This document shows, piece by piece, positions 13,009-28,858 of a stretch of DNA of 64,000 nucleotides. How positions within the stretch are numbered: position 1 is the first letter of the stretch; every line of letters starts with the position of its first letter. The position numbers and the translations under genes were made by a program. This DNA is from Gibbula magus (taxonomy: Eukaryota > Mollusca > Gastropoda > Trochida > Trochidae): NCBI GenBank assembly GCA_936450465.1, contig OW388299.1, forward strand, positions 38,141,548 to 38,205,547. The letters are read 5' to 3'. The notes under the pieces are model-generated. The model saw only the letters and a program-made list of their open reading frames with translations. It ran no database searches and was not told the DNA's origin.

Positions 13009-13113
13009 TAGGCAAAGTAGGTCTAGTCAACAGATAGGTATTTAAATAATAGTACGTTTTTGATTAAACGTAATTATTTATACTTACCTGTTGACTAGAC
13101 CTACGCTCTAGGC
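13009..13113. repeat. DIRS internal complementary region
   Basis: The first half (GGCAAAGTAGGTCTAGTCAA through GGTATTTAAATA) is the reverse complement of the left end. The second half (GTACGTTTTTGATTAAACG through TTGACTAGACCTAC) is the reverse complement of the right end. In DIRS-1 such a region templates completion and circularisation of the cDNA. Confidence 0.9.
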
Positions 13114-13157
13114 CCTCCCATCCTCCCCACTTGGTCTGTCTTGCCTTTGGGACTTTC

Positions 13158-13359
13158 GGAGAGTGATATGAACAGGTAGTGACGTCACGAGACCATCTAG
13201 ACTTACCGGCCCTTGGATAAGGGATTTTACGCACCCCTCATCCATTCTTCAAGTTCGTCTGTATTAAGGTTGAAATAGCATTACCCCTGGGAGGTAAGGC
13301 AAAGTAGGTCTAGTCAACAGGTAAGTATAAATAATTACGTTTAATCAAAAACGTACTAA
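13158..13359 (-). repeat. Right inverted terminal repeat of the DIRS element
   Basis: Inverted copy of 6501..6681 beginning GAGAGTGATATGAACAGG, with its own outer extension ATAATTACGTTTAATCAAAA. It ends against a short AT microsatellite. Confidence 0.9.
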
Positions 13360-13839
13360 TATATATATATATATATATATCAAGTCTATTAGTTTCAAGT
13401 TCGAAGCATGGTGGCCTATCTCGCATACTGTACACAATACATGAAAGAAAAACAAAGTTTATGAGTACTTAAATATATTGAAATATACTATTTCATTTTA
13501 ATTATGTTTTCCCTACATATATTACAAATTTATAACGTCTTCAAAATAACCCGGAAGAAAAATTAAGACATGCAGATAAATAGAACTGAATCTTTCGTAA
13601 GATTTTTTTTTTCAAAAGGTGTTCATTTCATTACAATACATCGTAACTAATCGGTACGGTTATATGGCAAAGTCACAAAATCGAAGTGTTTTCAGAAGCT
13701 CACGATTCATCTTTCACACAACATTGTGGCGATTTCTCAAGCTAGTGTTACTATCGAGTATGTCAATATTATGTAAATTGTTTCATTTTGAAAATAGAAA
13801 ATATTCAATTTTCAATACAACAGTTTTGTTTTTAATTAA

Positions 13840-14220
13840 ACTTTCTTTTGGACATCCGTATCTTCAATCCACTGTGGCATATGAAGTTTATTTCTCATTC
13901 ATTGCACTGCCAGTATATTTCATTGCCTTGTGTAGATTTCGTTGTTCTAACCATTATGGTTTACTTCAAAATGGTCACAAATCTTATCTCCCTCGCCACG
14001 AACGGTATTGTCCATTTTGCATTACTCCGTTGTGTCGGAATATCATCTTTGTATCCTTTGTACGACAGTTTGAGGAATTCTTGTTTGCCAAAGTATCAAA
14101 TAGAATACCCTCCGTTCTCAAAAATTATTTAGCAAGTACGAATTCTAACGTTGTAAAATGTTTAGCCAATTGGCCAAATATTTTAGGAATCAAGAAGAGA
14201 AATAACTTTTTCTGTAAATC
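13840..14220 (+). pseudogene. Non-LTR retrotransposon ORF2 3'-end remnant
   Basis: Across two frames the translation reads like the tail of a LINE polymerase ORF: FRCSNHYGLLQNG, PRHERYCPFC, then PLYDSLRNSCLPKYQIEYP. This fits the usual region downstream of the RT domain (RCSNH..GR, RheRyC..C, FvCPLYdslR). A frameshift separates the parts near 14030. The 202-codon frame covering it is a fused remnant, not a host gene. Confidence 0.6.
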
Positions 14221-14384
14221 GTTATGAGTTCCTTATAAGATTGCAATTTGTTATATAGTAAAAATATTCATTGTTTCTCTGAATGCGGTGCTCCATGTAC
14301 GTGTTATCGTGCTATTATATGCAATGTATAATGGACCGGTGGCCCACTTACAGTAATAAACACATACTCGTTGCTTGTGTTCAT

Positions 14385-14580
14385 TGTGATGATAGTGACG
14401 ATGCTGCTCATGATGACAATGATTATGACGATTGATAATGATGATGAACTTAATTAGGTTAATGCTTATAATGATGTTGTTATTGATAATAATGATGATG
14501 TTCATAATGATAATGTGTTGTTGTTGTTGTCGTTGTTGTCGTTGTTGATGATGTTAACGGCGCAGATGACCATGGTGATG
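14385..14580. repeat. GAT/GTT trinucleotide-rich tract
   Basis: Imperfect GATGAT, AATGAT and TTGTTG runs. Unstable simple sequence; the minus-strand ORF over it is low complexity. Confidence 0.75.
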
Positions 14581-14818
14581 ATAGCGATGAGGACTACGAT
14601 GTTCATGGCGATAAGGAAACCACAGGGGCGTGAATCACTTAGAAATAGCTGTAGAAATACATATACAGAGAGTATCTAAAACATCTATATAGCTAAAAAT
14701 ATTCTCAGTTATGTTCTCCCTGTGTAACATTGTTTTATTGATTTCCAACTTTTTTACTGCAAAGGTGCTACATCTCGGTGTTGACTCTTATGCCACCATG
14801 AAGTAAGAAATGGTTAAT

Positions 14819-16464
14819 CAGGCCCCCCTAAGTAATTGAAGGAAATGCGTCAATTTTGAAGAAAATCCATCCAAATTTGAAAGAAATGCGTCCATTACGG
14901 AAGAAAATGCTTCTTTTCTCGAAACAATCGCAGCAATATCGGTGAATTCACGGTAATTACAGAAACAATCACTCTGATGTTGGAAGGACCAACATCCCTA
15001 TCGGAAACGACATCGGCCATTTCCGTGAATTATCGGTCAATCCCGGAAATGCACACATCAAAAGATGGCGTCGGAAGAATTTTCTCCTGCTTCGGTGAGT
15101 AATGTTTTTACTGATTACAGTCCGTACTTTACATGAATCGAAGTTAAATTACTTTTGTTGAATGCGTCTTGGTACAGGGAATCTACAAGACTTTAGGTTA
15201 CGGTCATGAAAATGAGTAGTTACGGTGCTTATGTTAAAACAGTTCGCGATTCGCCGATTGTTTACATCGAAGCCAGGTGAAGCCGTATCACTAACAGAAA
15301 GACTAAAAAGCATAAATGATCTCTGAAGCGTGTAAGACGTTTAAGGGTTATTTCATAAGTAATTTAGGACATTCAATTTGATAATTTCGTCACTTTATAT
15401 GCGAATCCATGTCGCTGGGATTGCTTATAGTTGGTTATTTATTTCGGGTTTTCTTCACCGAGAGCAGCAACGGAAATGTCTTGTAAAACAAAACCTTTTT
15501 TCTGTTATCCCAACAATTGTAACCAAAAAATACAAAACTGTTGTATCTACATTAAACTCAAAATTATTATCTTCTTTATTCGTTAATGAATATGTGATAA
15601 ATAGCTGTTAGAGTTAAAGTTATTCCAGATGTTATGGGAATATGATTACACTATATATATATGACATACATTTCGAAGTTGTGGCACCATGGAATACGGC
15701 GACAATTTGTCTGATAATAATTCTAAACAATATAAATAACTTATCCATATCGTCCGAATAATGGAATAAAAACGAGACATAGAGCTGCATGATCAGGATT
15801 CTAGTTGGCGAAAAGTGGCCGTCATACATTCAACAGATAAATAACCTAATAAACAGTCCCATTGACTAGGATTCGCATTATCACATATAAGAGACGAAAT
15901 TAAATTCCTAAAGTCCTAAATTACTTATGAAATAACCCTGAAACGTCTTACACGCTACAGAGATCATCTATGCTTTTTAATCTTTCTGTTAGCGATACGG
16001 CTTCACCTGGCTTCGATGTAAACAATCGGCGAATCGCGAACTGTTTTAACATTAGCACCGTAACTACTAATTTTCATGACAGTAACCTAAAGTCTTGTTG
16101 ATTCCCTATACCAAGACGAATTCAACAAAAGTAATTTAACTTCGATTCATGTAAAGTACGGACTGTAATCAGTAAAAACATTACTCACCAGAGCAGAAGA
16201 ACATTCTTCCGACGCCATTTTTTGATGTGTGCATTTCCGGCATCGACCGAGAATTCACGGAAATGGCCGATGTCGTTTCCGTTAGGGATGTTGGTCCTTC
16301 CAACATCAGAGTGATTGTTTCTGTAATTACCGTGAATTCACCGATATTGCTGCGATTGTTTCGAGAAAAGAAGCATTTTCTTCCGTAATTGACGCATTTC
16401 TTTCAAATTTGGATGGATTTTCTTCAAAATTGACGCATTTCCTTCAATTACTTAGGGGGGCCTG
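14819..16464. mobile_element. 1.65 kb element with about 570-bp inverted arms
   Basis: Left arm 14819..about 15392 and right arm about 15892..16464 are near-perfect reverse complements. The ends are CAGGCCCCCCTAAGTAATTG and its complement, and TTAAT flanks both sides (14814..14818 and 16465..16469). The 500-bp centre holds only short frames of 77 and 65 codons with no recognisable transposase motif. Probably a non-autonomous long-arm DNA transposon. Both arms carry repeated TTCCGGAAATGC-like blocks. Confidence 0.85.
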
Positions 16465-16517
16465 TTAATGAATGCCATATCGTTATCAACAACATAATCT
16501 CCGTCGTAGTTGTCATC

Positions 16518-16543
16518 ACCATCATCATCATCATCATCATCAT
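16518..16543. repeat. (CAT)n microsatellite
   Basis: Uninterrupted CATCATCAT run just outside the long-arm element. Confidence 0.85.
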
Positions 16544-16544
16544 C

Positions 16545-17045
16545 TGATCTCAATACAAAAAGGCATTTCAAAGAATTCATATTGATGTTTAAGATGGTGA
16601 TAGTGATAGTCTTGATGATGATGTTTGTGATCAACATACTCAATCTGTTCATTATAATGAAAATGTATATGATAATGTTCGAGTTTTTCACGAAGTACCA
16701 TTGATGTGTTAATAAAGGCTAATTTGTTTCGAAAAAAATCATCAACATACACCATATTTGTTAAATTTGTCTAAATAAAATCTGTCATTATATTTTTGTG
16801 TGAAATGTGTAGCGGTAATGTTATTATTGCTGTTGGCGATATACTAAATGTTTTTTCCAGGTTTTGTCAGTAAAAAAACATTAAACGATTTTTTATCATG
16901 AGCAATGTGCTAATATTTAAGGATTTGAAAATAATCATACCTTTGTTATTACCCCATCGAATTTATGTTTGATAGATTATTTTTAAAATAAATATTGACT
17001 TCGACGTGGTATACAATATTGAATGATAATATGATGACAACATTC
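16545..17045. other. Intergenic, no gene seen
   Basis: AT-rich sequence with short unsupported frames. Confidence 0.5.
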
Positions 17046-17407
17046 TTAAAGGGGCAGTAGCACGTTTTTGGCAAATTTTATTTTTTAAAATTTTCCATTC
17101 ATAATGATAGTTTATGTCATTTATACTTACTTAAAAGGGTAAAACATCTTATTACACAAACCAATTATCCGTAGGGGTAATAACGGTGTTGCGTATAAAG
17201 CAAAAATTGCATGGCGGCCATTTTATTGTGAACACAATTTATTATTTTGTATTACAAAAACGATGCCCATGGCTTTACCGAAACATGTACATTCATTTTA
17301 AACTTTATTTTCCGAAGAGAAAAAGATGTTTTACTATTGGTGAAATTAATTTTCAAATACATTTCATCTACTTATTTAAGCGAAAAAACGTGCTACTGCT
17401 CCTTTAA
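17046..17407. mobile_element. TTAA-flanked MITE, copy B
   Basis: Ends AGGGGCAGTAGCACG / CGTGCTACTGCTCCT between TTAA sites. The interior matches copy A, including ATGGCGGCCATTTTATTGTG. The ORFs within it are incidental. Confidence 0.85.
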
Positions 17408-17643
17408 ATGTAATTTCGAACGGACATGGGGTGTTGACCACGTTACACTCCTTTACATTTTTATAGGATAAGGGGCTGGATCGTCGACTTCGTATTCTTT
17501 CTAATCGCTAGTTTTACGACAATACAAGCCCCACTGGTGAAAAAACTCAAATACAACGTCAGCGAACAGGTATATAATATTATATAACGCTGTACATTCT
17601 GGCGAATCAAATAATAAATAAAAAAGATAAATTCATGTTATTA

Positions 17644-17649
17644 TTTATT
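17644..17649 (-). terminator. Candidate polyA signal of gene 2
   Basis: AATAAA on the minus strand about 60 bp past the stop codon at 17710. Confidence 0.45.
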
Positions 17650-17709
17650 CAAGATCCTTTCTGATGTTGAGTATTTGGGATACAAGTGTCATTATGGAAC
17701 AATAAGTGT

Positions 17710-21639
<3,930 letters not shown>

Positions 21640-21728
21640 GGTTGATGGTTGTGGGGGTTGATTTATTTGCGTAAAGTGTGTCTTGTGGTTAAAAACCGAG
21701 TCAGTGATACATTCAGCAACTCCCTGGG

Positions 21729-21736
21729 CTTATATA
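21729..21736 (-). promoter_or_regulatory. TATA-like box of beta-tubulin gene 2
   Basis: TATATAAG on the minus strand about 90 bp upstream of the ATG, preceded by GC-rich GGCTATA context like gene 1. Confidence 0.6.
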
Positions 21737-21739
21737 GCC

Positions 21740-22640
21740 GGCTCGTCAGGTGTGTTGTGGCAACCGAGATTGTTTTAAGTCCCCTTGTTTCCAGATAGGA
21801 TTACCATTAACAAGCACATGTGCGATCGATTTCGTGATTTGAATTAAGCTGTCAGTTGTTTTCTCCGCTCGGATTGCTTCAACTTGTCTTGTCTTGTGTA
21901 TTTTTATTTGTAGCTCATGGAAACTATAATGTAAACAAAATTGTATTTTACCATGTTTTGGTTTTTAGTTTTGTTAATATATTTAAGGATTGTTAGCCTA
22001 ACGTTTTTTTCCCATTTGACATTTGTTCAGAATTTTATCAGAACGATATAGAGTGTTTAAAGTTTATTTTAGTTGTTAATGCTTTTTGTTCGCTTAATTA
22101 TTTCAATAATAAAAAAAATCATTAACAAATATCAATATGAATGCGTTTTGTACTTTTTAATAATTTATTATAAATATTTCATATCTTTAACTGAGGAAAA
22201 TTTTATTTTAAATGTGAAATATATGCTATTAAGAGATGTATGTTGTTCTATTTAGAAACTACTTTTAAATATACACTCAACAACTGTATTGAATATTTTC
22301 AACAGTTGAAAACAAGTTGCTCCAATAGGAAACTCTTTAATTGACAATTAAATAATTAACGAAGCAATTACTGCTTATAGGTGAACACTGAGTGCACAGC
22401 AGTCGTAATTAGCAAAAATGACAAGAATGTAAGTGTGGACAAATTGCATTGTCAATTAGAGACAAGGATTATAACATAAAACAAAATGTTAATTATAAAT
22501 AGTAGTTTATGTATACATAACAAAGACTCATTTTCATTATAAATGTTGTTATTCTCGTAAATCAGACAACAACTAACAATATGGAAAACAAGCTCCTTAA
22601 TAGGTCGGTTCATTTACTGATAAAACATTAAACTAATAGA
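21740..22640. other. Intergenic, no gene seen
   Basis: Upstream flank of gene 2; AT-rich, no supported feature. Confidence 0.5.
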
Positions 22641-22926
22641 GATTATTACCCGAGAAAATTTGCGTGTGAATTTGTGCATAGCCCGAGCGAGAGCAAGGCT
22701 TAAACACACATTTACACGTGGTCCATACAAGTCTTTATTACCAATATTATTCCATTTTAATCGAATAAACTTAGCAATTATAAACTCGAGATTATTACCC
22801 GAGAAAATTTGCGTGTGAATTTGTGCATAGCCCGAGCGAGAGCAAGGCTTAAACACACATTTACACGTGGTCCATACAAGTCTTTATTACCAATATTATT
22901 CCATTTTAATCGAATAAACTTAGCAA
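22641..22926. repeat. Tandem duplication of a 137-bp segment
   Basis: 22641..22777 and 22790..22926 are practically identical, both starting GATTATTACCCGAGAAAATT and ending TCGAATAAACTTAGCAA. The near absence of differences indicates a recent event. A shorter match (TATTACCCGAG) occurs at 3290. Confidence 0.95.
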
Positions 22927-25003
22927 CAAAACGCACACTTCATTTGTGACGACAAGATACAATAAGAACTGGAAGATTTTCTGGATACAATGACGACATG
23001 AACAATTGTTTCATGACGTCACAGTTGACGAAATACGGAAACTCGCACTGAAACAATGGTTACTTGGCAAAGGTGATATTTGCACATGTGCTCGTATCGA
23101 AAATATTGACTCGGTTATTTTAATAATATAATAAATACAATACATGTTCCTTTGTTTTCATATTTATTGATCGCCATATATAAAAATTTAATAATGATAA
23201 TAATAAGTATACATGTATAATGATATATAACATGAAACGTAGATGAATTCTTATCAAATATACATGGGAAACTATTCGTTCCCAAGTACAATGTATTTCC
23301 TTTAATGAAAAATGTCATCCATTTTTAAAGACAATTAAACAGTAAATTGTTTAGTTAATTTAGGAAATTAGCTGAGGTCCCACTTTTCTTTATATGGCGT
23401 GTACAGTAAATGTTGTTTCAATATGGCGTCTTTATTGGACTTGCAGTATGTAATGACAGAATACAGTTTTCTGTATTGTCAATGGGTAATGGTCCGATAA
23501 CCTGGAACCAAGACTGCAAGACTGGAGATCAGATGTGAACCGAGTAACATGTGCTGTCTATTGTTAAGTATACCACCCAGACCCTACACACGTGTCAAAT
23601 GTAATCTATGAGAGTTTCCAATAAACATTTTGGAATACAATTTAAAAGACATCGAGATGAAATCAATTCATTAACATGATTCATGAGACGAAGTTTTCTC
23701 AACCTGTAAACAAGTGTAATAGTCTTATATTTGGAATTAAACTATCTGAAATAGTACAATTTTGTGGAGTTTTTTTAGGGACGAGTCCCCTGCGGGAGTC
23801 GACCAACACCCTTTGAGGCAGGCACCAGCCACCAGCACTGTCTGCACCAACAGCGTAAGCCTATTCGGCTTAACGGCCGATTGTTAGACATCTAGGCAAC
23901 ATGTACTTAGTGCTGTGGGAGATATTGTGAGAGATTGGCCAACGGTTGAGTAGGACATGCTTTTGTTAACACTGGTGTCATCAGGGATTTTCAGCAATTC
24001 ATTCACCTTTTTTTCGTATTGAATGTGATCTTATATGTTCCTGGGAAAGTGTTGTCTGTAAAAAATATGTGCAAATACTGTTCTTGAGTCGGTGTTATTA
24101 AATATGATATACTTTCAATGAAAGAACAATATATGAGATCAGATAGAAGATTTAACTGTCTAAAACAATGATTTATAGTCGGGCTCATTATTCGTCTTGA
24201 TATTAATAACTTGTTTTACGAATTTCTTCCTCTTGTGTAAAGTGGAAGTGTTCAAAGAAGAAAAACAGGCACAGACTTGGATAAGAAATACTGATTTTGA
24301 GCATATTTATTTAGTTCGTCTGGGATTCTGAGTAGTATTGTTTTATCCACAATTCACTAAAAAAAAAAACTGCCCTCTGATTGTCACAGTTTTCGTAAAA
24401 TCTAACGTTCGCGTTATCTCCTAACTACGGCATCGTATTAGTGTCATGGTTAAAACTAAATTTGTCAAACTTCTGAATGTATATATATATATATATATAT
24501 ACTTACCATAGTAAGGTTACACTTACACACCGAACGTTTCGTAAAATATGAAAAAATTGATGCGTTTATTATAGCCAGGTTTAACATGTATACCTCTATA
24601 ACCTTTCCATGTCTCTTCATTTGGACTTAACCAACATACCCAACCAATGTCAAATTTGGATATATTTCTGAAATATTGTGTTAATTTTATGAACCATTTA
24701 TTCCAAGATATATCATATATACACATCGACCGTTTCCAATAGTCACCGAACCAGTCCGTTCAGTGCAGTCTGCATGGGTATAAACACTTTATCTTTATCA
24801 ATAATTGACACTCGACACTGACAATTGTGATTCGCATTATTCGGATACAAAGGGACAAGAGATAGAAGTCGATTTGCACGAATAATACAATATTATGTTT
24901 CGTTCTGTATTGGGGTCGAGCCAAGGTTATGTTTTACATGCATGCCCATGCATATGTCGGCCAAAGGAACACCTCGATAACCCATTCAACACTGAGAAAC
25001 CAG
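22927..25003. other. Intergenic, no gene seen
   Basis: AT-rich sequence with an (AT)n run at 24479..24500. Short frames show no motifs. Confidence 0.5.
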
Positions 25004-25389
25004 GGCCGTGTTCAAGATAGGTTTCAAAGTAATCGCTCAATGAGCGATTACTTTCAAACCTATCTTGAACGCGATTGCTCAATGTAGCGCTACGTAGCAA
25101 GGCGAGCAAACTTCGAGGAATTTGCACTGTATCGTTCAAGAGAGAGTGAGCGCTACATTGAGCGCTACATTAAGCGATCAATGAGCAATTTAAGCGCTCG
25201 CTGTTATTGAACGGAACCCGGAACGCCAATACGTTTCTGGGCTCCGTTCCATAACAGCGAGCGCTTATAATCGCTCATTGATCGCTCAATGTAGCGCTCA
25301 AAGTAGCGCTCAATGTAGCGCATTCTCTCCTGAACGACTACGTAGCGCTACATTGAGCGATTACTTTTAAACCTCTCTTGAACATGGCC
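25004..25389. mobile_element. Foldback element built of GAGCGCTACATT motifs
   Basis: Inverted ends GGCCGTGTTCAAGATAGGTT / AACCTCTCTTGAACATGGCC enclose arms made of many copies of AATGTAGCGCTC and its complement. A perfect inner hairpin (GTAATCGCTCAATGAGCGAT) is present. No coding capacity. The whole unit can fold into a long branched stem. Confidence 0.85.
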
Positions 25390-25422
25390 TTTGTCTCTTC
25401 AAAAGTCTGAAGGGTCAATGGG

Positions 25423-25785
25423 TTAAAGGGGCAGTAGCACGTTTTTTTTTAAATTTAATTTTTCAAATTTTCCATTTATAATGATAGTTTATGTCATTTA
25501 TATTTACTTTAGAGGGTAAAATATCTTATAAAACAAACCAATTATCCGTAGTGGTAATAATTGTGTTGCGTATAACTCAAAAATTGCATGGTGGCCATTT
25601 TATTGTGAACACATTTTATTATTCTGAATGACAAAAACTATTCCCATGGCTTTACGGAACCATGTATAATCATCTTATAACTTCATTTTCTGAAGAGAGA
25701 AGGGTGTTTTACTTTTAGTGACATTATTTTTCAAAAACATTTCATCAACTTATTTGAGCCAAAAAACGTGCTACTGCCCCTTTAA
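25423..25785. mobile_element. TTAA-flanked MITE, copy C
   Basis: Ends AGGGGCAGTAGCACG / CGTGCTACTGCCCCT are perfect inverted repeats between TTAA sites; the best-preserved termini of the family in this window. Confidence 0.9.
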
Positions 25786-25975
25786 GCCAGTTGATATGTT
25801 TGGTTCACCAGAAGATTGATATTCCATTGGTTGAGTTGATTTATGACACCGAGCTTCGATAATACCTCAATTTGAATCTTTGGTTATTAAATCGGACCAC
25901 CGCGTTATTAATAGCCAAGGAGGTCTAAAAATATGTTGGTTGAAAGCGAATAGATTAAATTGCCATAACATATTT

Positions 25976-28858
25976 TTAAAGAGCAACTCCCGGATGATTT
26001 TGCTCCAATTTCTTTCAAGTAACTGCCTATGGTTTACATGCACATGGCAAAGACATGGAAATTATGTGAATCGGTTTATAAACAACAAATTCTCGCATCC
26101 CATTACCATTGAAATCATGTGTGACTTTAGCAAATCGTAAAAGAAGTCAGAAAACTGTCTGTTTACGTCGCTTTTTGACGTGTCGGCCATCTTGTTTTAC
26201 GGAGAACACCGGAAAAATCTCGATTTTCCCCGAAGGAATGTATGACGTCAACTGGAGAACACAAACCAATGCAAATGGCGGCCGCCGTAGTATTAACACT
26301 ATCAGACTAGTAAACTGCGCGGGCAATAGGAATCAAACCAGTCGACCATTTAATGTAAAAACTTGCCATATATTTGCATATGACAACTTGAAGAGAATCA
26401 GAAAAGGAATATACTCAATATCAGCGATAAAGTTTTAAAAATGGTTCTTACTAAACCCGGAAGTAAATTCCCAAATAATTAACCGAACAGCTGATATCAT
26501 ACGTGTTTCAGTGCTGACATAGCTGGCAAGCTTACGTATTTTAGATACATCATTAATAGTGTATGCATGTAGTTAAATATTTTGTAATTTGGTGACTATA
26601 ATCTGCAATTTTAACTAACCTGTATTTTCAGTTACAGATATATATATAAAAAATAAAAATATACTTCATCACAATGCATATGATTAATTTTGTAAATAGC
26701 ATAATCCAAAGGGACAAAGATATGTATTTATATAAAATAGATTTGTAACAGTGTGTAAATACCTATGTAAGCATGACTTGTGTTTTACATTTGCCTACAC
26801 CTACCTGCATATCAAATAAACTTACCTTGAAACAGACCTAAGAATTCTGAAAAGAAATTATGTTCAAGTTTTCTATTTTTATTGTGACATTAAAGTCACT
26901 TAAGATGCAATATTGCATTTCCACTTTTTAATCATGAATAAAACAACAAATATAAGAGCCAAATTTATTCAACTAAGTATACATGTATTGAACATTATTT
27001 TGTGTACATTATTTTGTTTAAGTGTTTGCATTTTAGGAATTACAAAGGAACAGTGCACATGAAATTAGTTTTTAACATAAAATTTATTTTTAAATAATTT
27101 GGGAAATATTTTATTTTATTTACTCTCATAATTAAATTGAATTTTAATTTGATTTACTATTACACTATTTTGTGTAGTCTTGCTCAAGTTTGCTGCAAAG
27201 TTGAATACAATATTTCTATAACATTGGCACATTCTCATATCCAAGAGAAGATAATGATTTGGATATCAGTTCACACAATCGGCATATATCACTTCTTATG
27301 ACAATGTTTATATATATCATTTCCTGATATCAAAGACCTTCAGCACCAATATTTTACTGCACATACAGTCCATTCCTAATGGGTTTTTTTTGTTGATGTG
27401 TTCTCTTGTATTAGGGACTCCCATCACCTGTAACAACAATAATAAATCTTTCTTGATGCTGCATATGTTTACACATGATTAATTCATAACATGTTTTTGT
27501 TTTGGTATTTGGTATAGGACCTTTGATATTTTTATGTCAGGCAAGTGAAATAATTCTAAACATCTACAGCCTCAGTCTAATTTCATCACACACAAATGAA
27601 TAGTTATCAAACAAATTATTGAAATCTTTTATGGAAAGCCATTTCTTTGAAAATTTAAATATGCATATACATTCATGATCACTAAAAAGGAACGTTGTTC
27701 AAATAAGCCTTGTGGCTTGTTCACCAATCCTTATTTCATTTTATGAAATACAAATATGTTTAAACCAACATCACTAACTCAGATGGCTTCTAATTTGTAA
27801 TTTTTAAATACCAGTAGTAATTTCTACTACATTGTTATATGGATTTGAATTTGATATCTGTCTAATATATTTAGTTGAAAGCAAATGTCGATATTTAAAA
27901 AATAATTTCCTGAAGTTGATGACAAATCAATTATAAACGTTTTTTAAAAAGGCGAGTCATGCACACATTAACATTTTACCAAAGAAATGGTGCAAATTAA
28001 TTACAAGTATAAGTTCTCATAATTGACATGTTAATGAATCTCTGGGCTAAAATTAACACCAGTCATTCAGACCGAGGCTAGTAACAATTACTATGGATAT
28101 CAAAATTTGGATACTGCCATCCCTGTGGGCCAGACAAATTTCTTTAAAAAATCACTTTGGAAGATTGTGAGCGCGTATCGAAAATAGGATCTGCAAAACA
28201 CACTCGACGAGAGCCACGATTTGACAGACTGATAATGTTGTTTTCCTCGACTCAGATTGAAAATTCAAGTAATATTTATATTTTCGAAAGAACATGTCCA
28301 TTCACATAACAAATTATGCATCGTTAGAAGAAAGACATCAAAGACCCACTTACCGAAATCATTCCGTGTCGACAGAGGACAACGACTGCTTCACTAGGCT
28401 ACAGAATTTGACTTGTCCTTCGGATCATGAATTCTTCTCATAATTATGTACCAAAACAAATATTTAGCTAATTCCTCGTTGCCATTATACTTTCATACAG
28501 CAGATATTCGAATTTCACTCTCAGTTTAACTTTATTTGTGACCAAAATCGTCAAAACGCGATCACCGAAGTGAAGCGCTGTGTTGTTTACATTGTCACGT
28601 GGCTGTTACGTCACGTTTGTTTGCCCCAGTTGACGTCACATCCGGTTACATCACCGGAACAAAACGATCGCGGCAAGTAAATGACGCTATTTTTTATAAT
28701 CGCAAATAATAAAATAATCTATTGTTTTAAAAATTTTATGACCTAACGAAAAATCAAATTTAGCTAGATACTATGCATACAGATGCACATTAGTGTACAA
28801 TTTAGCTTGGTTTAGTTAAACGAATTTTGGTCCATTTTATCCGGGAGTTGCGCTTTAA
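25976..28858. mobile_element. 2.9 kb TTAA-flanked element, no transposase seen
   Basis: The left end AGAGCAACTCCCGGATGATT and the right end, read inverted as AGCGCAACTCCCGGATAAAA, form imperfect TIRs of about 16 bp, each bounded by TTAA. Both subterminal regions carry GTTTACA and TGACGTCA-like blocks. The AT-rich interior has only short frames. Splice-like sites on the minus strand (CGGTAAGTGG at about 28352, TTGTTACAGGTG at about 27430, CAAGGTAAGTTT at about 26825) hint at a decayed or untranslated spliced transcript, which is unproven. Confidence 0.6.

Larger units (their letters stand above)
6501..13359 (+). mobile_element. DIRS-like retrotransposon, internally deleted
   Basis: A 6.9 kb element with inverted terminal repeats (6501..6681 and 13158..13359), an internal complementary region at 13009..13113 that fuses copies of both ends, a gag-like ORF (8728..10521), and a broken tyrosine-recombinase C-terminus (12306..12716). 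This layout is diagnostic of the DIRS order. No reverse transcriptase, RNase H or methyltransferase remains, so it is non-autonomous. A SINE at 11163 and a tRNA-like insertion at about 12410 are nested inside. GC content is clearly above the surroundings. No target duplication is visible, as expected for tyrosine-recombinase integration, although the AT-rich target makes this hard to judge. Confidence 0.85.

Noticed and set aside
13619..14227. 202-codon ORF that could be a new gene
   Set aside because: Its second half aligns in pieces with LINE polymerase tails across two frames, so it is a retrotransposon relic.
26109..26438. 109-codon ORF in the 2.9 kb TTAA element
   Set aside because: No motif, no bias, and no matching start context; likely chance.
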